A DNA stretch of 64,000 nt from CAWVSB01 sp046710535 (GCA_046710535.1 JBKEHH010000003.1:186001-250000), one strand, 5' to 3'; shown: positions 8,528 through 18,303, numbered from the stretch's first letter. Numbers and translations: made by a program. The notes: generated from the letters alone by a model not told the origin.

Positions 8528-8541
8528 GTTTTAGGTATATT
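8512..8541 (+). promoter_or_regulatory. Candidate promoter of the tetR-amidohydrolase operon
   Basis: TTGACG at 8512-8517, an 18-base spacer and TATATT at 8536-8541. Transcription would begin near 8548, about 45 bases before the tetR ATG. The -35 box lies inside the palindrome at 8506-8527, consistent with autorepression. Confidence 0.5.
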
Positions 8542-8592
8542 GCATCAATATCGGTCCAACAACGGCAAAGAATCCACCACTAGAGCCAGCCA

Positions 8593-9210
8593 ATGAAAGC
8601 ACTTCCAACCCAAACCAGAGCCAAACAAAAACGCGGCGCATTGATTATCGCAGCGACAGAGTGTTTTGCTGAACACGGCTATGACAACACCACCGCAAAA
8701 ACTATTGCTAGCGCGGCCAATGTTGCTACTGGCACTTTTTACCAATATTTCGATAACAAAGAAGACATGCTGCGGGTAATAGCGCAGCAGCGGATGGAAG
8801 ATCTTTATCAACAAGTGCCATCGGCAAAAGAATTATTTGCGCTCAGTGAAAAGGCTTATAAAGACAGTGCAAAAGCAGGTACTACCCAACAGATTTTTCA
8901 CCATGTGCTAGAACTTATTTATGCCTTTCACGAACAAGCGCCCGAACTGCATCAAGTATTAGAGCAACGTAAAGAGTTAGACCCCGAGCTAGCCGAAATT
9001 TTAGCGCAAGGAGAGATTTTACTGCATGAGCGAGTATTACAGTTCGTGCAAAGCTTCAACATTAAAACCGCGGATGCCGTTGCATTTAACCTTTTCGCCA
9101 TGGCCGAAGGGTTGGTGCATCGCCACGTATTCGGCAACCCCACACAATCGAAAGCAGTCACACTGCAATTGGGTGCTGCCATGCTCGCCAGCTATTTCGA
9201 CAATTTATAA
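8593..9210 (+). CDS. TetR/AcrR family transcriptional regulator
   Basis: Dimeric ligand-responsive repressor, 205 aa, normal family length. The N-terminal TetR helix-turn-helix occupies about residues 15-62: AATECFAEHGYDNTT, then TIASAANVATGTFYQYF and NKEDML, the recognition and hinge signature. The C-terminal ligand domain is variable and gives no clue to the inducer. It is 19 bases upstream of the amidohydrolase gene on the same strand and diverges from the MEST-like hydrolase gene. A candidate operator sits upstream at 8506-8527. Control of its own operon and perhaps the divergent hydrolase-DUF1003 pair is the natural inference. Confidence 0.9.
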   Translation: MKALPTQTRAKQKRGALIIAATECFAEHGYDNTTAKTIASAANVATGTFYQYFDNKEDMLRVIAQQRMEDLYQQVPSAKELFALSEKAYKDSAKAGTTQQIFHHVLELIYAFHEQAPELHQVLEQRKELDPELAEILAQGEILLHERVLQFVQSFNIKTADAVAFNLFAMAEGLVHRHVFGNPTQSKAVTLQLGAAMLASYFDNL

Positions 9211-9229
9211 CTATTACAGGCAATAACCC

Positions 9230-11107
9230 ATGAGTTCATTACCACTAGTAGATACTTTGATACAAAATGCCAAAATTTTTAATAATGGCGAACCTGCTGT
9301 TATCGAGGATATTGCAATAGCCGACGGTAAAATTGTCGCGCGGGGCGAAAACCTCGACACAGAAAGCGCTGCGCGAGTGATTGACGGCAGCGGCAAATGG
9401 CTAATGCCAGGGTTTTTTGACATTCATACCCACTACGACTTAGAGCTAGAAGTCGCCCCAGGATTACCTGAGTCGGTTAGGCATGGAACAACCAGTGTTG
9501 TCATCGCTAACTGTAGTTTAGGGCTGGCCTTTGGCAACCAACGCAGTGGTGAGATAGACCCTATTGTCGACTGCTTTGCCCGAGTGGAAAACCTACCCAA
9601 GTCATTGCTGCGCACCTGTGCAGACAATGTAAGCTGGGACTCACCAAAAGCCTATTTAGAACATTTAGACCAGCTTAACCTTGGCCCGAACGTGGTAACC
9701 ATGGTGCCGCACTCGATGCTACGCATTGATGCAATGGGCTTTAACGACAGCATTAGCCGTGACCCAACTGAGGCTGAATTAACAACCATGCAAACTAATC
9801 TTGGCGATGCGCTAAAACTAGGCTACGCCGGTTTTTCTACCGACGCCCTGCCGTTCCACTACTTAGCAAACCATCCCAACTGTGAGAAAAAAATACCGAC
9901 CCAATTTGCTAAATATGATGAGCTTAAAAAGCTGACTCAAGTAGTGCGCGAACACGACGCCTTGTGGCAAGCAACACCGCCTAAAGACAGTGCTGTTGAT
10001 ACTATAAAAACCTTTTTGCTCACCAGCGGCAAACTGCATAAAAAACCACTGAGAGTGACCGTAGTAGCAGCATTAGATGTAGCCAATAACTGGAAAATTT
10101 TAAAGCTGGCTAAAGTTCTCGCCAAAGTTTTAAACTCCAAATTTGTGCAAGGAGAGTTTCATCTTCAAGCCTTAGGCGCACCGTTTAAGGTATGGTCAGA
10201 CGGCGCAATAACTCCCTTGTCAGAAGAAATCCCTGAACTAAGAAAGCTTAACGAAACAGACCTGGAAGACCGCGCAGCTAGACTAAGCATTCTTAATGAT
10301 TCGGATTATATTAAAACGTTTCGGGCGATGTGGCTTAAAGGCAAGCAAGGCTGGGGCTTGGCAAGACTAAAACGTATTTTGAATCTTGAAGATTATGCCT
10401 TTAATCGCAAATTGAGCGACATGACCGTAGAAGGCTGTCCGATTGATCATTGGGTTGGCATGAACATGCAAAACCTGCTTGATCGCATCATAGCGATAAA
10501 AGGCGGTAAAATTCCCAGCGACATCAATGAGCAAGAACAAGAAATTATTAGCCGGGACTTCTTTTGGATTAGCGATGAAGCGGACTTCATGCTGCAGCTA
10601 CTGAGAACCTTCGACTTTGATCTTAGCTGGAGCACCGTCACCGCTAATCGCAACCCAGAGACAACCCGCGAGTTACTAATGAATCCGTTGCTTATCCCTG
10701 GATTTAACGACTGCGGTGCGCATCTAACCAATATGGCTTTTTATGACGTTAACTTGCGTAGCCTGAAGCTAGCGTCTAGCGGCGGCGACAAAGATCTCAC
10801 TTATATTGTGAAGCGTTTGACTAAAGATGCGGCAGATTTATTTGGCGTTAAAGCCGGCACCATTAACGAAGGCGATGTGGCCGACTTAATTTTAGTCGAC
10901 CCGCAGCAGCTTGCCACTTATGACGGTGAAGCTAATGTCATTCGTCAGTTCCGCACTGAATATAACCATGAGCAGTTGGTTAATCGCTCTGACGGCGTTG
11001 TGCCACTGGTGATGATTGGCGGAAATATTGCCTGGGAGAATGATGACTTTAGTGGTGAACTTGGTGAAAAGCCAATGGGCCGACTGCTTAAAGCCTGTAC
11101 AGCCTAA
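9230..11107 (+). CDS. Amidohydrolase, N-acyl-D-amino-acid deacylase type
   Basis: Cytoplasmic metal-dependent amidohydrolase of the D-aminoacylase branch, 625 aa, longer than the roughly 480-550 of characterised D-aminoacylases. An N-terminal beta-sandwich segment leads to the metal motif FDIHTHYD (His66, His68), then GTTSVVIANCSLG, a family signature, and near the C-terminus the returning strand with FNDCGAHLTNM, VKRLTKDAADLFG and EGDVADLILVDP. Homologues hydrolyse N-acyl-D-amino acids or related amides, but many relatives in environmental bacteria are unassigned, so the substrate is open. It lies directly after tetR and ends before the bidirectional terminator at 11118-11137. Confidence 0.83.
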   Translation: MSSLPLVDTLIQNAKIFNNGEPAVIEDIAIADGKIVARGENLDTESAARVIDGSGKWLMPGFFDIHTHYDLELEVAPGLPESVRHGTTSVVIANCSLGLAFGNQRSGEIDPIVDCFARVENLPKSLLRTCADNVSWDSPKAYLEHLDQLNLGPNVVTMVPHSMLRIDAMGFNDSISRDPTEAELTTMQTNLGDALKLGYAGFSTDALPFHYLANHPNCEKKIPTQFAKYDELKKLTQVVREHDALWQATPPKDSAVDTIKTFLLTSGKLHKKPLRVTVVAALDVANNWKILKLAKVLAKVLNSKFVQGEFHLQALGAPFKVWSDGAITPLSEEIPELRKLNETDLEDRAARLSILNDSDYIKTFRAMWLKGKQGWGLARLKRILNLEDYAFNRKLSDMTVEGCPIDHWVGMNMQNLLDRIIAIKGGKIPSDINEQEQEIISRDFFWISDEADFMLQLLRTFDFDLSWSTVTANRNPETTRELLMNPLLIPGFNDCGAHLTNMAFYDVNLRSLKLASSGGDKDLTYIVKRLTKDAADLFGVKAGTINEGDVADLILVDPQQLATYDGEANVIRQFRTEYNHEQLVNRSDGVVPLVMIGGNIAWENDDFSGELGEKPMGRLLKACTA

Positions 11108-11117
11108 CAACAAAAAA

Positions 11118-11137
11118 GGCGCGGTAGTTACTGCGCC
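11118..11137. terminator. Bidirectional rho-independent terminator
   Basis: Hairpin with GGCGC/GCGCC arms plus inner GTA/TAC pairing, flanked by AAAAAA on the left and a T-rich tract on the right. It lies in the 37 bases between the converging amidohydrolase and exported hydrolase genes and can serve both. Confidence 0.75.
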
Positions 11138-11144
11138 TTCGTCT

Positions 11145-12122
11145 TTATTTTTTTAGATGATCGATAAACCATTGCAAGCCTTCACTGCGAGCCTTTGCTA
11201 AATTTTCACCTTTATACATATCGTAGTGCTTTACTGGATAAACACTATAGCGTGCGTCCACACGATTTTTAATCGCATTATATAGTAGCTGTCCATTTTT
11301 CGTTGTATCGAACAAAGCTTCCTCTTGGGCATCAATAATCAAAGTAGGAACTGCGAGTTGCTCAGCATAAGACATTGGGTTAAACCGTTTCATCGCTACC
11401 CAGTCAGGGTAACCCTTTAACTGCGGGCTGGCATTTCCAGTAGGCCCAGGAAATGGTAGCAGCTCTCCTCTAGCCATCTGCGTCTCGATAGTACGCACAT
11501 AGTTGGCAGGGATGTCTTTTAAATTATAGTGGTAATTTACCGGACCCATTTGATCGACCAAGGCCTTAATACGGCTGTCTTGCGTAGCCATAACAACGGC
11601 TAAACCACCGCCCATACTAGTACCCCAAATACCTAAGTTGTCAGCCATTACTTGGGGCTCACCGCCTAAGTAATATAACGCTGCCCGAACATCTTCCATC
11701 ATCGATAGTGGATTGATGAATTGTCGAATATGAGTGCCGACTACGTTAACTTCAGCAGATTCATCAATTTGGCGCAAAGCTGTTGTCATCACCACAGGTC
11801 CATCGCTTTCGCCCCAACTTTTAAAATCAAAAGCTAACACCACAAAACCCGCACTAGCAAAATGCTTGGCATAATTTCGACCGACATTGCCTTTATTTCC
11901 GCCCCAGCCCGGCACCATTAAAATGCCCGGCAATTTGGCATCTGTCGCCAAACCTTTTGGTTTATAAATATCACCTGCCAAGCGCACGCCTTGGCTCCAG
12001 ATAGTAACTTTTTGATGATCTGTATCAGGCTGCTCCACGGCGCTAACGCTCAGCGCAATACCAAAAGACAACAGTGCGCCTAATAAACAAATTTTTTGTA
12101 GTGAAAGTACTTTAGAAGACAT
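11145..12122 (-). CDS. Exported alpha/beta hydrolase
   Basis: Secreted or periplasmic alpha/beta hydrolase, 325 aa. A signal peptide is clear: MSSKVLSLQK, hydrophobic core ICLLGALLSFGIALSVSA, likely cleavage after VSA. The fold elements follow: GILMVPGWGGNKG (oxyanion region, about residues 67-79), VLAFDFKSWGESDG, the nucleophile elbow GTSMGGG near residue 169, and a late LIIDAQEE (acid) and VKHYDMY (His). It resembles the dienelactone-hydrolase/X-Pro dipeptidyl-peptidase S15-like group, acting on small esters or peptides; the substrate is not predictable. It is a single gene converging with the amidohydrolase gene. Confidence 0.82.
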   Translation of the reverse strand: MSSKVLSLQKICLLGALLSFGIALSVSAVEQPDTDHQKVTIWSQGVRLAGDIYKPKGLATDAKLPGILMVPGWGGNKGNVGRNYAKHFASAGFVVLAFDFKSWGESDGPVVMTTALRQIDESAEVNVVGTHIRQFINPLSMMEDVRAALYYLGGEPQVMADNLGIWGTSMGGGLAVVMATQDSRIKALVDQMGPVNYHYNLKDIPANYVRTIETQMARGELLPFPGPTGNASPQLKGYPDWVAMKRFNPMSYAEQLAVPTLIIDAQEEALFDTTKNGQLLYNAIKNRVDARYSVYPVKHYDMYKGENLAKARSEGLQWFIDHLKK

Positions 12123-12284
12123 AAACGACTCTATGAATAAGTGAATTCAACAATTGTAAATTTAACCGACAACACTAAATTTTTCTTATAGCGGCTAATA
12201 GTAGAATACTACTAGATATCGAAATGATATTGAGTCACCAACGCGACAGTGAGGCGCGACTAACCGCTGGTAGCAATAATTCTT

Positions 12285-14423
12285 CTAACTGACCTTTCTA
12301 AGCTCAACACTATGACCATGCATAATGGCCTGACCACTTACTGGCTCAATATTGTCATTGCCGCCAGGAATAATATGGTTAATATTCTCACCGGGAGCCT
12401 GCTGAGCATTAACAACACCTGACGCTGCATGGCCCCAGCCATGGGGCACAACAACGACGCCCGGCATTATGTGTTCGGTTATTTTTACCGGCAACTGCAG
12501 CTCACGATTATTGCCCGCCAAAACCACGATTTCACCATTACTAATATTTCGCTTTAGGGCATCCACTGGGTTTATTAATATGGCATTACTACTTTTATGC
12601 TTAATGAATGGCGAGTTGTGCATCCAACTGTTGTGAGTTTTACGTTCACGCTGGCCAATCAAGACTAAATCTTTCTGTTGTAATAATCGTTGCTCTATAT
12701 CAGCAAGCCGGCTCAAATCTGCCATTAATACCGGCGGCGTTAACTGCATTTTTTTATCACTGGTTGGTACCTTCGCGCCCAAAAAAGCGCCAAATGGCGT
12801 CGCGGGCAACGGTATCCCTTGGGGCATTTCTCGCAATTGCTTTAATGTTGTACGCCCACCTTTTTTTAGTAACAATGCCAAAATGCGGTCGGGGGTTAGA
12901 CGTAAATCACCAGGCAACCAATTTAACCAACGATTAATATGTGCCAATGCATTACAGCTAGTCAGGGCAAAAGGAGACGCGCCGCAGGCTATGGCCAAAT
13001 CGCTGAGTATTTCCCATTCTTCGCGGCGCTCAAATTTTGGTGCAACAACGCGCTTGGTGTATTGGGTGTAGGGCGTTGCGCGCAGGCTAGTCCATGATAT
13101 CGGAAAGTCCGAGCGTTCCAGCATATCGGTTGCGGGCAAAATATAGTCGGCATACATTGCCGTTTCATTTTGATAAATATCTATCGATACAACAAGCTCC
13201 AACTCTGCCATTGCGGCCGCCATACTATCACCGGGAATTGAATGGACAGGATTGCCTGCCAGTACAAACAAGGCTCTAATTTTCTCTGGGTGGTCTATCA
13301 AAATCTCATCAGCTAAGGCATTAGATGGAAAACACGACGCCACTTTACCCCAACCATCTTGCAGTGTGCTGCCAGCTTCTTCGCCGCCAATACCGATATC
13401 TTCCGCCAACTGTACTGCATCGAATGGCCCTTGCGAAAATACCAGTCCACCTTTGCTATCTAAGTTACCGCTAAGCAAACTCAGCCCTTGAATAAGCCAA
13501 TAGCAAATACTGCCAAATGGACCCATGTTGACCCCCGTCGACATATACAGCACCGCACCATCGGCAGTGAAGTATTGCCGCGCTAACTCGCAAATATTAT
13601 CGGCGCTAATACCGGTCAACTCGGCGCAACGCTGCGGCGTCCACTCTTTGCCAATGGCAATAAATGCCTCAATATCATTGGCCGCATAATCATATTGGCT
13701 CACGTCAGGAAAGTATTGCTCAGCCATAATATTTAACATCGCTAGCAACAAATAAACGTCACTAGAGGGGCGAATAAAAACATGCTGACCTACTTTCTCG
13801 GCTGTTTCGGTTTTACGCGGATCGACAATAATCACCTTACCACCACGTTGTTCTATTTTCTGCAGCTCTCCTAAAGCATTAGGAATCAATAAAAAAGACA
13901 TCTGACTAACAACAGGGTTACTACCTAAACACATAAAGAACTGCGTGTTGTCAAAATCTGGCACCGGATGAACCATTGATCGACCATAGACCTTGGTGGC
14001 GGTAAACAGCTTATTGTTCACATCAATTGAATGGGATGAAAATAAATTGGGGGATCCAATCGACTTTAAAAAATCATGGACAAACATCACGCTTTTAAAG
14101 TTAAAGAAATTCGGGTTACCGGCATACATGGCAATAGAGCGTGGACTATGAGTAGTGGCAAGCGCTTTAACTTTAACGCCAATCTCTGCAATCGTTTGTG
14201 GCCAACTTATCTGCTGCCAACTATCACCTACCTTTTTCAAGGGATGGTTTAACCGCTGACTATCGTGATGAATTGCGTCTAAGCCAATACCTTTAATACA
14301 GGCATAGCCGCGTGATACAGGGTGAGTTTTATCAGCCCTGATCTTTAAAATAGTTTCGGTATTGCTATCAACATCGATGTCTAATCCACAATGTGCTTCA
14401 CATATACGACAGTATGTTTTCAT
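12285..14423 (-). CDS. Molybdopterin-dependent oxidoreductase
   Basis: Bis-MGD enzyme of the DMSO-reductase superfamily, 712 aa, without a Tat signal, so cytoplasmic. The N-terminal Fe4S4 domain has Cys5, Cys8, Cys12 and Cys42. Further on are the molybdopterin segments GNPNFFNFKS, VDPRKTETA, GNPVHSIPGD and the C-terminal HNSPFIKH...NPVDA and PHGWGH motifs of the dinucleotide-binding domain. At the expected molybdenum-ligand position (SHSIDVNNK, near residue 136) there is no Cys or Sec, so Ser or Asp may ligate the metal. No electron-transfer subunit gene adjoins, so partner and substrate are unknown. It is 94 bases downstream of the ABM-domain gene, on the strand of the broken sulfite oxidase. 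Confidence 0.85.
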   Translation of the reverse strand: MKTYCRICEAHCGLDIDVDSNTETILKIRADKTHPVSRGYACIKGIGLDAIHHDSQRLNHPLKKVGDSWQQISWPQTIAEIGVKVKALATTHSPRSIAMYAGNPNFFNFKSVMFVHDFLKSIGSPNLFSSHSIDVNNKLFTATKVYGRSMVHPVPDFDNTQFFMCLGSNPVVSQMSFLLIPNALGELQKIEQRGGKVIIVDPRKTETAEKVGQHVFIRPSSDVYLLLAMLNIMAEQYFPDVSQYDYAANDIEAFIAIGKEWTPQRCAELTGISADNICELARQYFTADGAVLYMSTGVNMGPFGSICYWLIQGLSLLSGNLDSKGGLVFSQGPFDAVQLAEDIGIGGEEAGSTLQDGWGKVASCFPSNALADEILIDHPEKIRALFVLAGNPVHSIPGDSMAAAMAELELVVSIDIYQNETAMYADYILPATDMLERSDFPISWTSLRATPYTQYTKRVVAPKFERREEWEILSDLAIACGASPFALTSCNALAHINRWLNWLPGDLRLTPDRILALLLKKGGRTTLKQLREMPQGIPLPATPFGAFLGAKVPTSDKKMQLTPPVLMADLSRLADIEQRLLQQKDLVLIGQRERKTHNSWMHNSPFIKHKSSNAILINPVDALKRNISNGEIVVLAGNNRELQLPVKITEHIMPGVVVVPHGWGHAASGVVNAQQAPGENINHIIPGGNDNIEPVSGQAIMHGHSVELRKVS

Positions 14424-14517
14424 CGCTCCCCCAGTCTAGTATCACTTTAGGCATCACCACTTAACGGTAGCGCAGCGACGTAAATTTTATTGTTGAAGCT
14501 GGTTGGCGTGACGTTAT

Positions 14518-14832
14518 TTAACTAGCCAAATCAGCAATTGATATCTCATTAGCGTCATATATTTTCATTATCGGCACGCTGTTAGCCAGGGCCGAAAGCG
14601 ACTGCACAAAACCTTGCGACGCTGGCACCGCAAAGTGCGCAAGTAACGCTTGCCGGTCAGCCCACTGCTCAATAAAGCTCAGTTGTTGTGGGTTCTCATT
14701 ATCAATTTGCACACAGTGGGATATACATCCGCGCTCTGCTCTAGAGCGCACCACATGCTCTTGGCTAAGCACCAATGCCTGCTCTAGCTTGCCGCCTTCA
14801 ATTACTACACTGCCGGTTACAATAATCATCAT
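14518..14832 (-). CDS. ABM-domain (quinol monooxygenase-like) protein
   Basis: Small protein of 104 aa with an antibiotic-biosynthesis-monooxygenase domain, a dimeric ferredoxin-like fold. Family pattern: an opening beta strand (MIIVTGSVVIEGG), a helix ending SRAERGCISHCVQIDNEN, then LSFIEQWADRQALLAHFAVPA, with His at the usual position. Relatives include the quinol monooxygenase YgiN, but many ABM proteins have no known activity. The start is ATG-ATG near 14832. It is 46 bases downstream of the broken sulfite oxidase gene and 94 upstream of the molybdopterin oxidoreductase gene, all on the minus strand. Confidence 0.8.
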   Translation of the reverse strand: MMIIVTGSVVIEGGKLEQALVLSQEHVVRSRAERGCISHCVQIDNENPQQLSFIEQWADRQALLAHFAVPASQGFVQSLSALANSVPIMKIYDANEISIADLAS

Positions 14833-14878
14833 AAGCCCCTTACATTTCAGTACTTAATTATCAGCGACTTTGTCTTAA

Positions 14879-16410
14879 TCAGCGAGTAGTTTCTGCAACA
14901 TAAGCCGCTAAAGCCGCAATTTCATCACTACTGAGCTGAGCTCCAAACGAAGGCATAATGCCCACACCTTGGCTTACCGCCTGCGCAACTTGGGCCTCAG
15001 TTGGCTTTAGTACATTCAGATTAGGGCCTACCGCGCCCTGACTACCAGCGTCAGCTAAGGTATGGCAAACGCCACAGTTTGGCTGTGCTTTAGCTAAATA
15101 GATGTCTTTCCCCTCCAGTGCTTTGGCAGACAGTTTAGTTGGTGTTTTCACCACCGCTGCTACCACTGTGGCAGCCATTGCAGCCACCTTTTTAGGTGCT
15201 GGCACAAACTTAGGTAACTCACTCACCACGTTAATCTCTAAGCCAGCATCCTCCCAACTGGTATTACCATAACCGCGATGATTCTCTTTGCGTTTTTGAG
15301 GTTGCATAGCGCCAGCCATATCTGTCGCCCGTGAAACATAACGAGTCTTACCTAAGGACAAATCTACCTCGTGCTTAAACGTGCGCCAAGCATCCACGCC
15401 GAGATCTGGTCCAACTAATTCGGCTGGCTCCCAGCTTCTTCCATGGTCAGCAGACACTTCTACTTTTTTAATCCCACGTTCACCAGAAAATGCTACCCCG
15501 TACACATAATGACGGCCGGGCAGCACTGGCGTGTCATCTGCGCCGGGACCATTAATCCACGACTTCACCTCCATGCGCCACATAGATGGATGCTGCGGCC
15601 CGCCGCTTTCGCCAATGTCACGATCGCGATAGCCGGTTTGCTGAATTTCAGCAGCGGACTCTGCCGGCGTAGCCGCTAGCTTTTTAACCCACTTAACATT
15701 GTTAACGCCATAGTAGCCCGGCACAATTAAGCGCAATGGGTCAACGATATTGGGGCGCCATTCATTTCCCACGCCAACATGCAGTCTTTTAAGCCCTTTT
15801 CTAACAATACTGAACGCTGTACCGCTACTTGATCAAAATCTATGCCTGCCGGAATTGTTTCACCACCGGTTGTGGTCAAAAACTTAAGGCCGTCTTTTAC
15901 GCCACCGAACAGTTCAAACACATCGCTAACTAAAACTCCTGTCCACAGCGCACAACCCGCAGCGCCAATACTCCATTGCGAACCTGAAGGTTTATGCGGG
16001 GAAAACGCTCGACCATTCCCGGAGCACTGCAATACAGTCGCCACAGTGCTAGTATTCATTCGTTTTAGCTCTAATAAACTTAGGCTACCAGTTCTTTCTG
16101 CGCCCGCTACCTCAAAGCGCCAACCATCTCTATTTTCAATAATCGCGGCATCAGGCATAGGTAAATTATTGCGCACAAAAAAATGTGACTCAGGCGTAAT
16201 AGGACTAAAACCAAAGCTAGAGCGCATGGTTTCTAAAGCCCAAGGCCGTTCACTATGAATGAGAAAAGTGGCTTCTTCTTTGCTGCGAGGCATGGGCCGG
16301 GTTAGTGCTGCCGACGCAGCCCAACGCAGTGGCGCTGCTACCATTGCGCTAGTACCTGCTAATGCTTTGATCATAAAACGACGATTAAAGTGAGCCATCG
16401 GTAAATCCAT
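14879..16410 (-). pseudogene. Sulfite oxidase (SorA-like) with C-terminal cytochrome c, frameshifted
   Basis: Two overlapping minus-strand frames encode consecutive parts of one protein. The upstream frame (start near 16410 or 16398, stop TAA 15727-15729) has a Tat-type signal with NRRFMIKAL, then the Mo-cofactor domain including CSGNGR, the cysteine that ligates Mo, up to MNGAPISLTH. The downstream frame resumes with DPLRLIVPGYYG, the immediately following family motif, continues with the dimerisation domain (NHRGYGNTSWEDAG) and ends in a cytochrome c domain with CGVCH. The shift lies near 15735-15742, where the reading must move by one base modulo three. The product would oxidise periplasmic sulfite to sulfate and pass electrons to cytochrome c. 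A sequencing error is the alternative to a true lesion. Confidence 0.8.
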
Positions 16411-16535
16411 CTTGTTATTATTAACTATGCCTGCCGACAACAATAAGACCGACTATATTCATTTCAGTATAGGTGAGCGCACCAATAACCGATATGCAAA
16501 ATCCGCATTACAATCAACTCTATTTTAATGTTGCC

Positions 16536-18278
16536 CTAGCGTACGCCAGTGTCATTTACCGCTAAATCTGTCCATGCTTGATAATGACTAAGATAAACCT
16601 TGCCCGATAATTTATCTAAAAAATCTGTCTGTTTAAGCCGATCTAATACCGGCCCCTTAATTTCTGACAGATGAAATTTTATACCAGCCGCAATTAACAG
16701 TTGATTAATAGAGTTAAGGCTCTCTAAACCCGTGCTGTCGATTTTATTAATTGCCGAACACAATAGGACAAAGTGTTTAGCACATGCATGCTCTGCAACC
16801 AAAGCATTCACCTTGTCTTCAAGAAAACGTGCATTGGCAAAATACAAACTTTCGTCAACCCGAAAACTAACAAACTGTTCGCACTGCTCCACCTCATGTC
16901 TATCTATATTACGAAAATGCTCTGTTCCCGGTACTTTACCCAACACTGCAATATGAGGATTACTTGAATTGTATAAGTGTAAAACAATTGCCAGGATTAC
17001 GCCGCTAATCAAACCTAGCTCAACGCCTTGGGCTAAGGTAATAACAACGGTTAACAACCATGCTGCAAAATCTTGCCTACTATAGCGCCAAGTGCGCCTC
17101 ATCGCGTCAAAGTCAATCAAGGAGGTCACTGCCAACATTATCATCGCCGCTAAAGTGGCTATAGGAAGGTAGTAAAGTGCAGAGGTAAAAAACACTGCAG
17201 TAACACCAACACCAACTGCGCCAAAGGCTCCTGCTGCGGGGGTTCTGGCGCCGGCATTAAAGCTGACAGCCGACCGCGATAAACTAGCAGACAAGGGAAA
17301 CGCACCCGATATACCCGATGCTAAATTAGCCATGCCCAAGCCAATCGCCTCCTGGTTGGGATCAATTCTTTCGCGTCTTTTTGCGGCAAAGGACTGGGCT
17401 ACTGACAAGGCGCTAACATAACCAATAATACTAATTAATACTGCTGAGGTAAGTAGGCTTTTCCAGGTTGCAACATCCCACTCTAAATTTTTCCATGCAG
17501 CTATTTGTAAGGTGGGCAAACCCTGGGGAATACTACCAACGATGGCAACACCTTGTTTATCTAAAGTAAAAAATTGAACTAAAAATATCGACAGTATAAT
17601 TACAATAATCGGAGTGCTCTTGGAAAGAAATATTGCCCAAGGCTCGGCGCAACCAAACGCCATCGCTAAGCGCTTGATACCAGCAGGCATCAACCAAAGT
17701 AATAAATATGCCACTACACCTATTAGTACGGTGTGTCAGTTTATATAGTCAATCTGCGACAACAAGCTAGCCAGTAAAGCCAACAAACTACCACCGCTAC
17801 TATGCACGCCTAATAGATGGCCGAACTGGCTCACCATAATCACTAGCGCTGACGCAGAAATAAAACCAGATACCACCGGAAAACTCAAAAAATTGCTCAA
17901 TAAGCCCAATCGGAGCAAACCAAACAGTAGTAATAATGTACCACTCATCAGCGCCAGTATGACAGCACCGGCTAGATAGTTTACTAAGTTTCCGTCAGGA
18001 AATACCGCCGCCAAAGCAGACGCTGTCATAATTGAAGATATTGCAAATGGTCCAACAGATAGGGCGCTACTGGTACCAAAGACGGCATAAATCATTAACG
18101 GGAAGATACTGGCATACAAACCCAACTGTGGCGGCAAGCCTGCTAATAGCGCATAAGCCAGCGATTGCGGCACTAACATCATGGCAATAAGAATAGCCGC
18201 GACAACATCATCTCTGAATAAATCTAGTTGGTAGTTTTGACCCCAATCTAAGATTGGGAAAAACTTTTTCACTGACAT
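16536..18278 (-). pseudogene. SulP-family anion transporter interrupted by an in-frame TGA
   Basis: One continuous reading frame of about 580 codons encodes a SulP (SLC26-like) permease, broken by TGA at 17736-17738. The start ATG at 18276-18278 has AAGGA seven bases upstream. Before the stop are the hallmark segments AAILIAMMLVPQSLAYALLAGLPPQLGLYAS and further membrane helices; after it the frame resumes HTVLIGVVAYLLLW, more helices, and a complete C-terminal STAS domain with the NKIDSTGLESL motif. Relatives have Trp at the stop position (IN-W-TVLIG), so TGG to TGA is the simplest change. SulP proteins carry sulfate, bicarbonate or other anions. It lies upstream of the broken sulfite oxidase gene in the same orientation. 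Confidence 0.85.
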
Positions 18279-18303
18279 CCCATTATCCTTAAACATTTTT
18301 TTA

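Noticed and set aside
15735..15745. Programmed frameshift in the sulfite oxidase gene
   Set aside because: No slippery heptamer or downstream stimulatory structure is visible at the junction, and a lost block fits better.
17736..17738. TGA read as Trp or selenocysteine in SulP
   Set aside because: TGA ends many intact genes in this window, and no SECIS-like element is evident.
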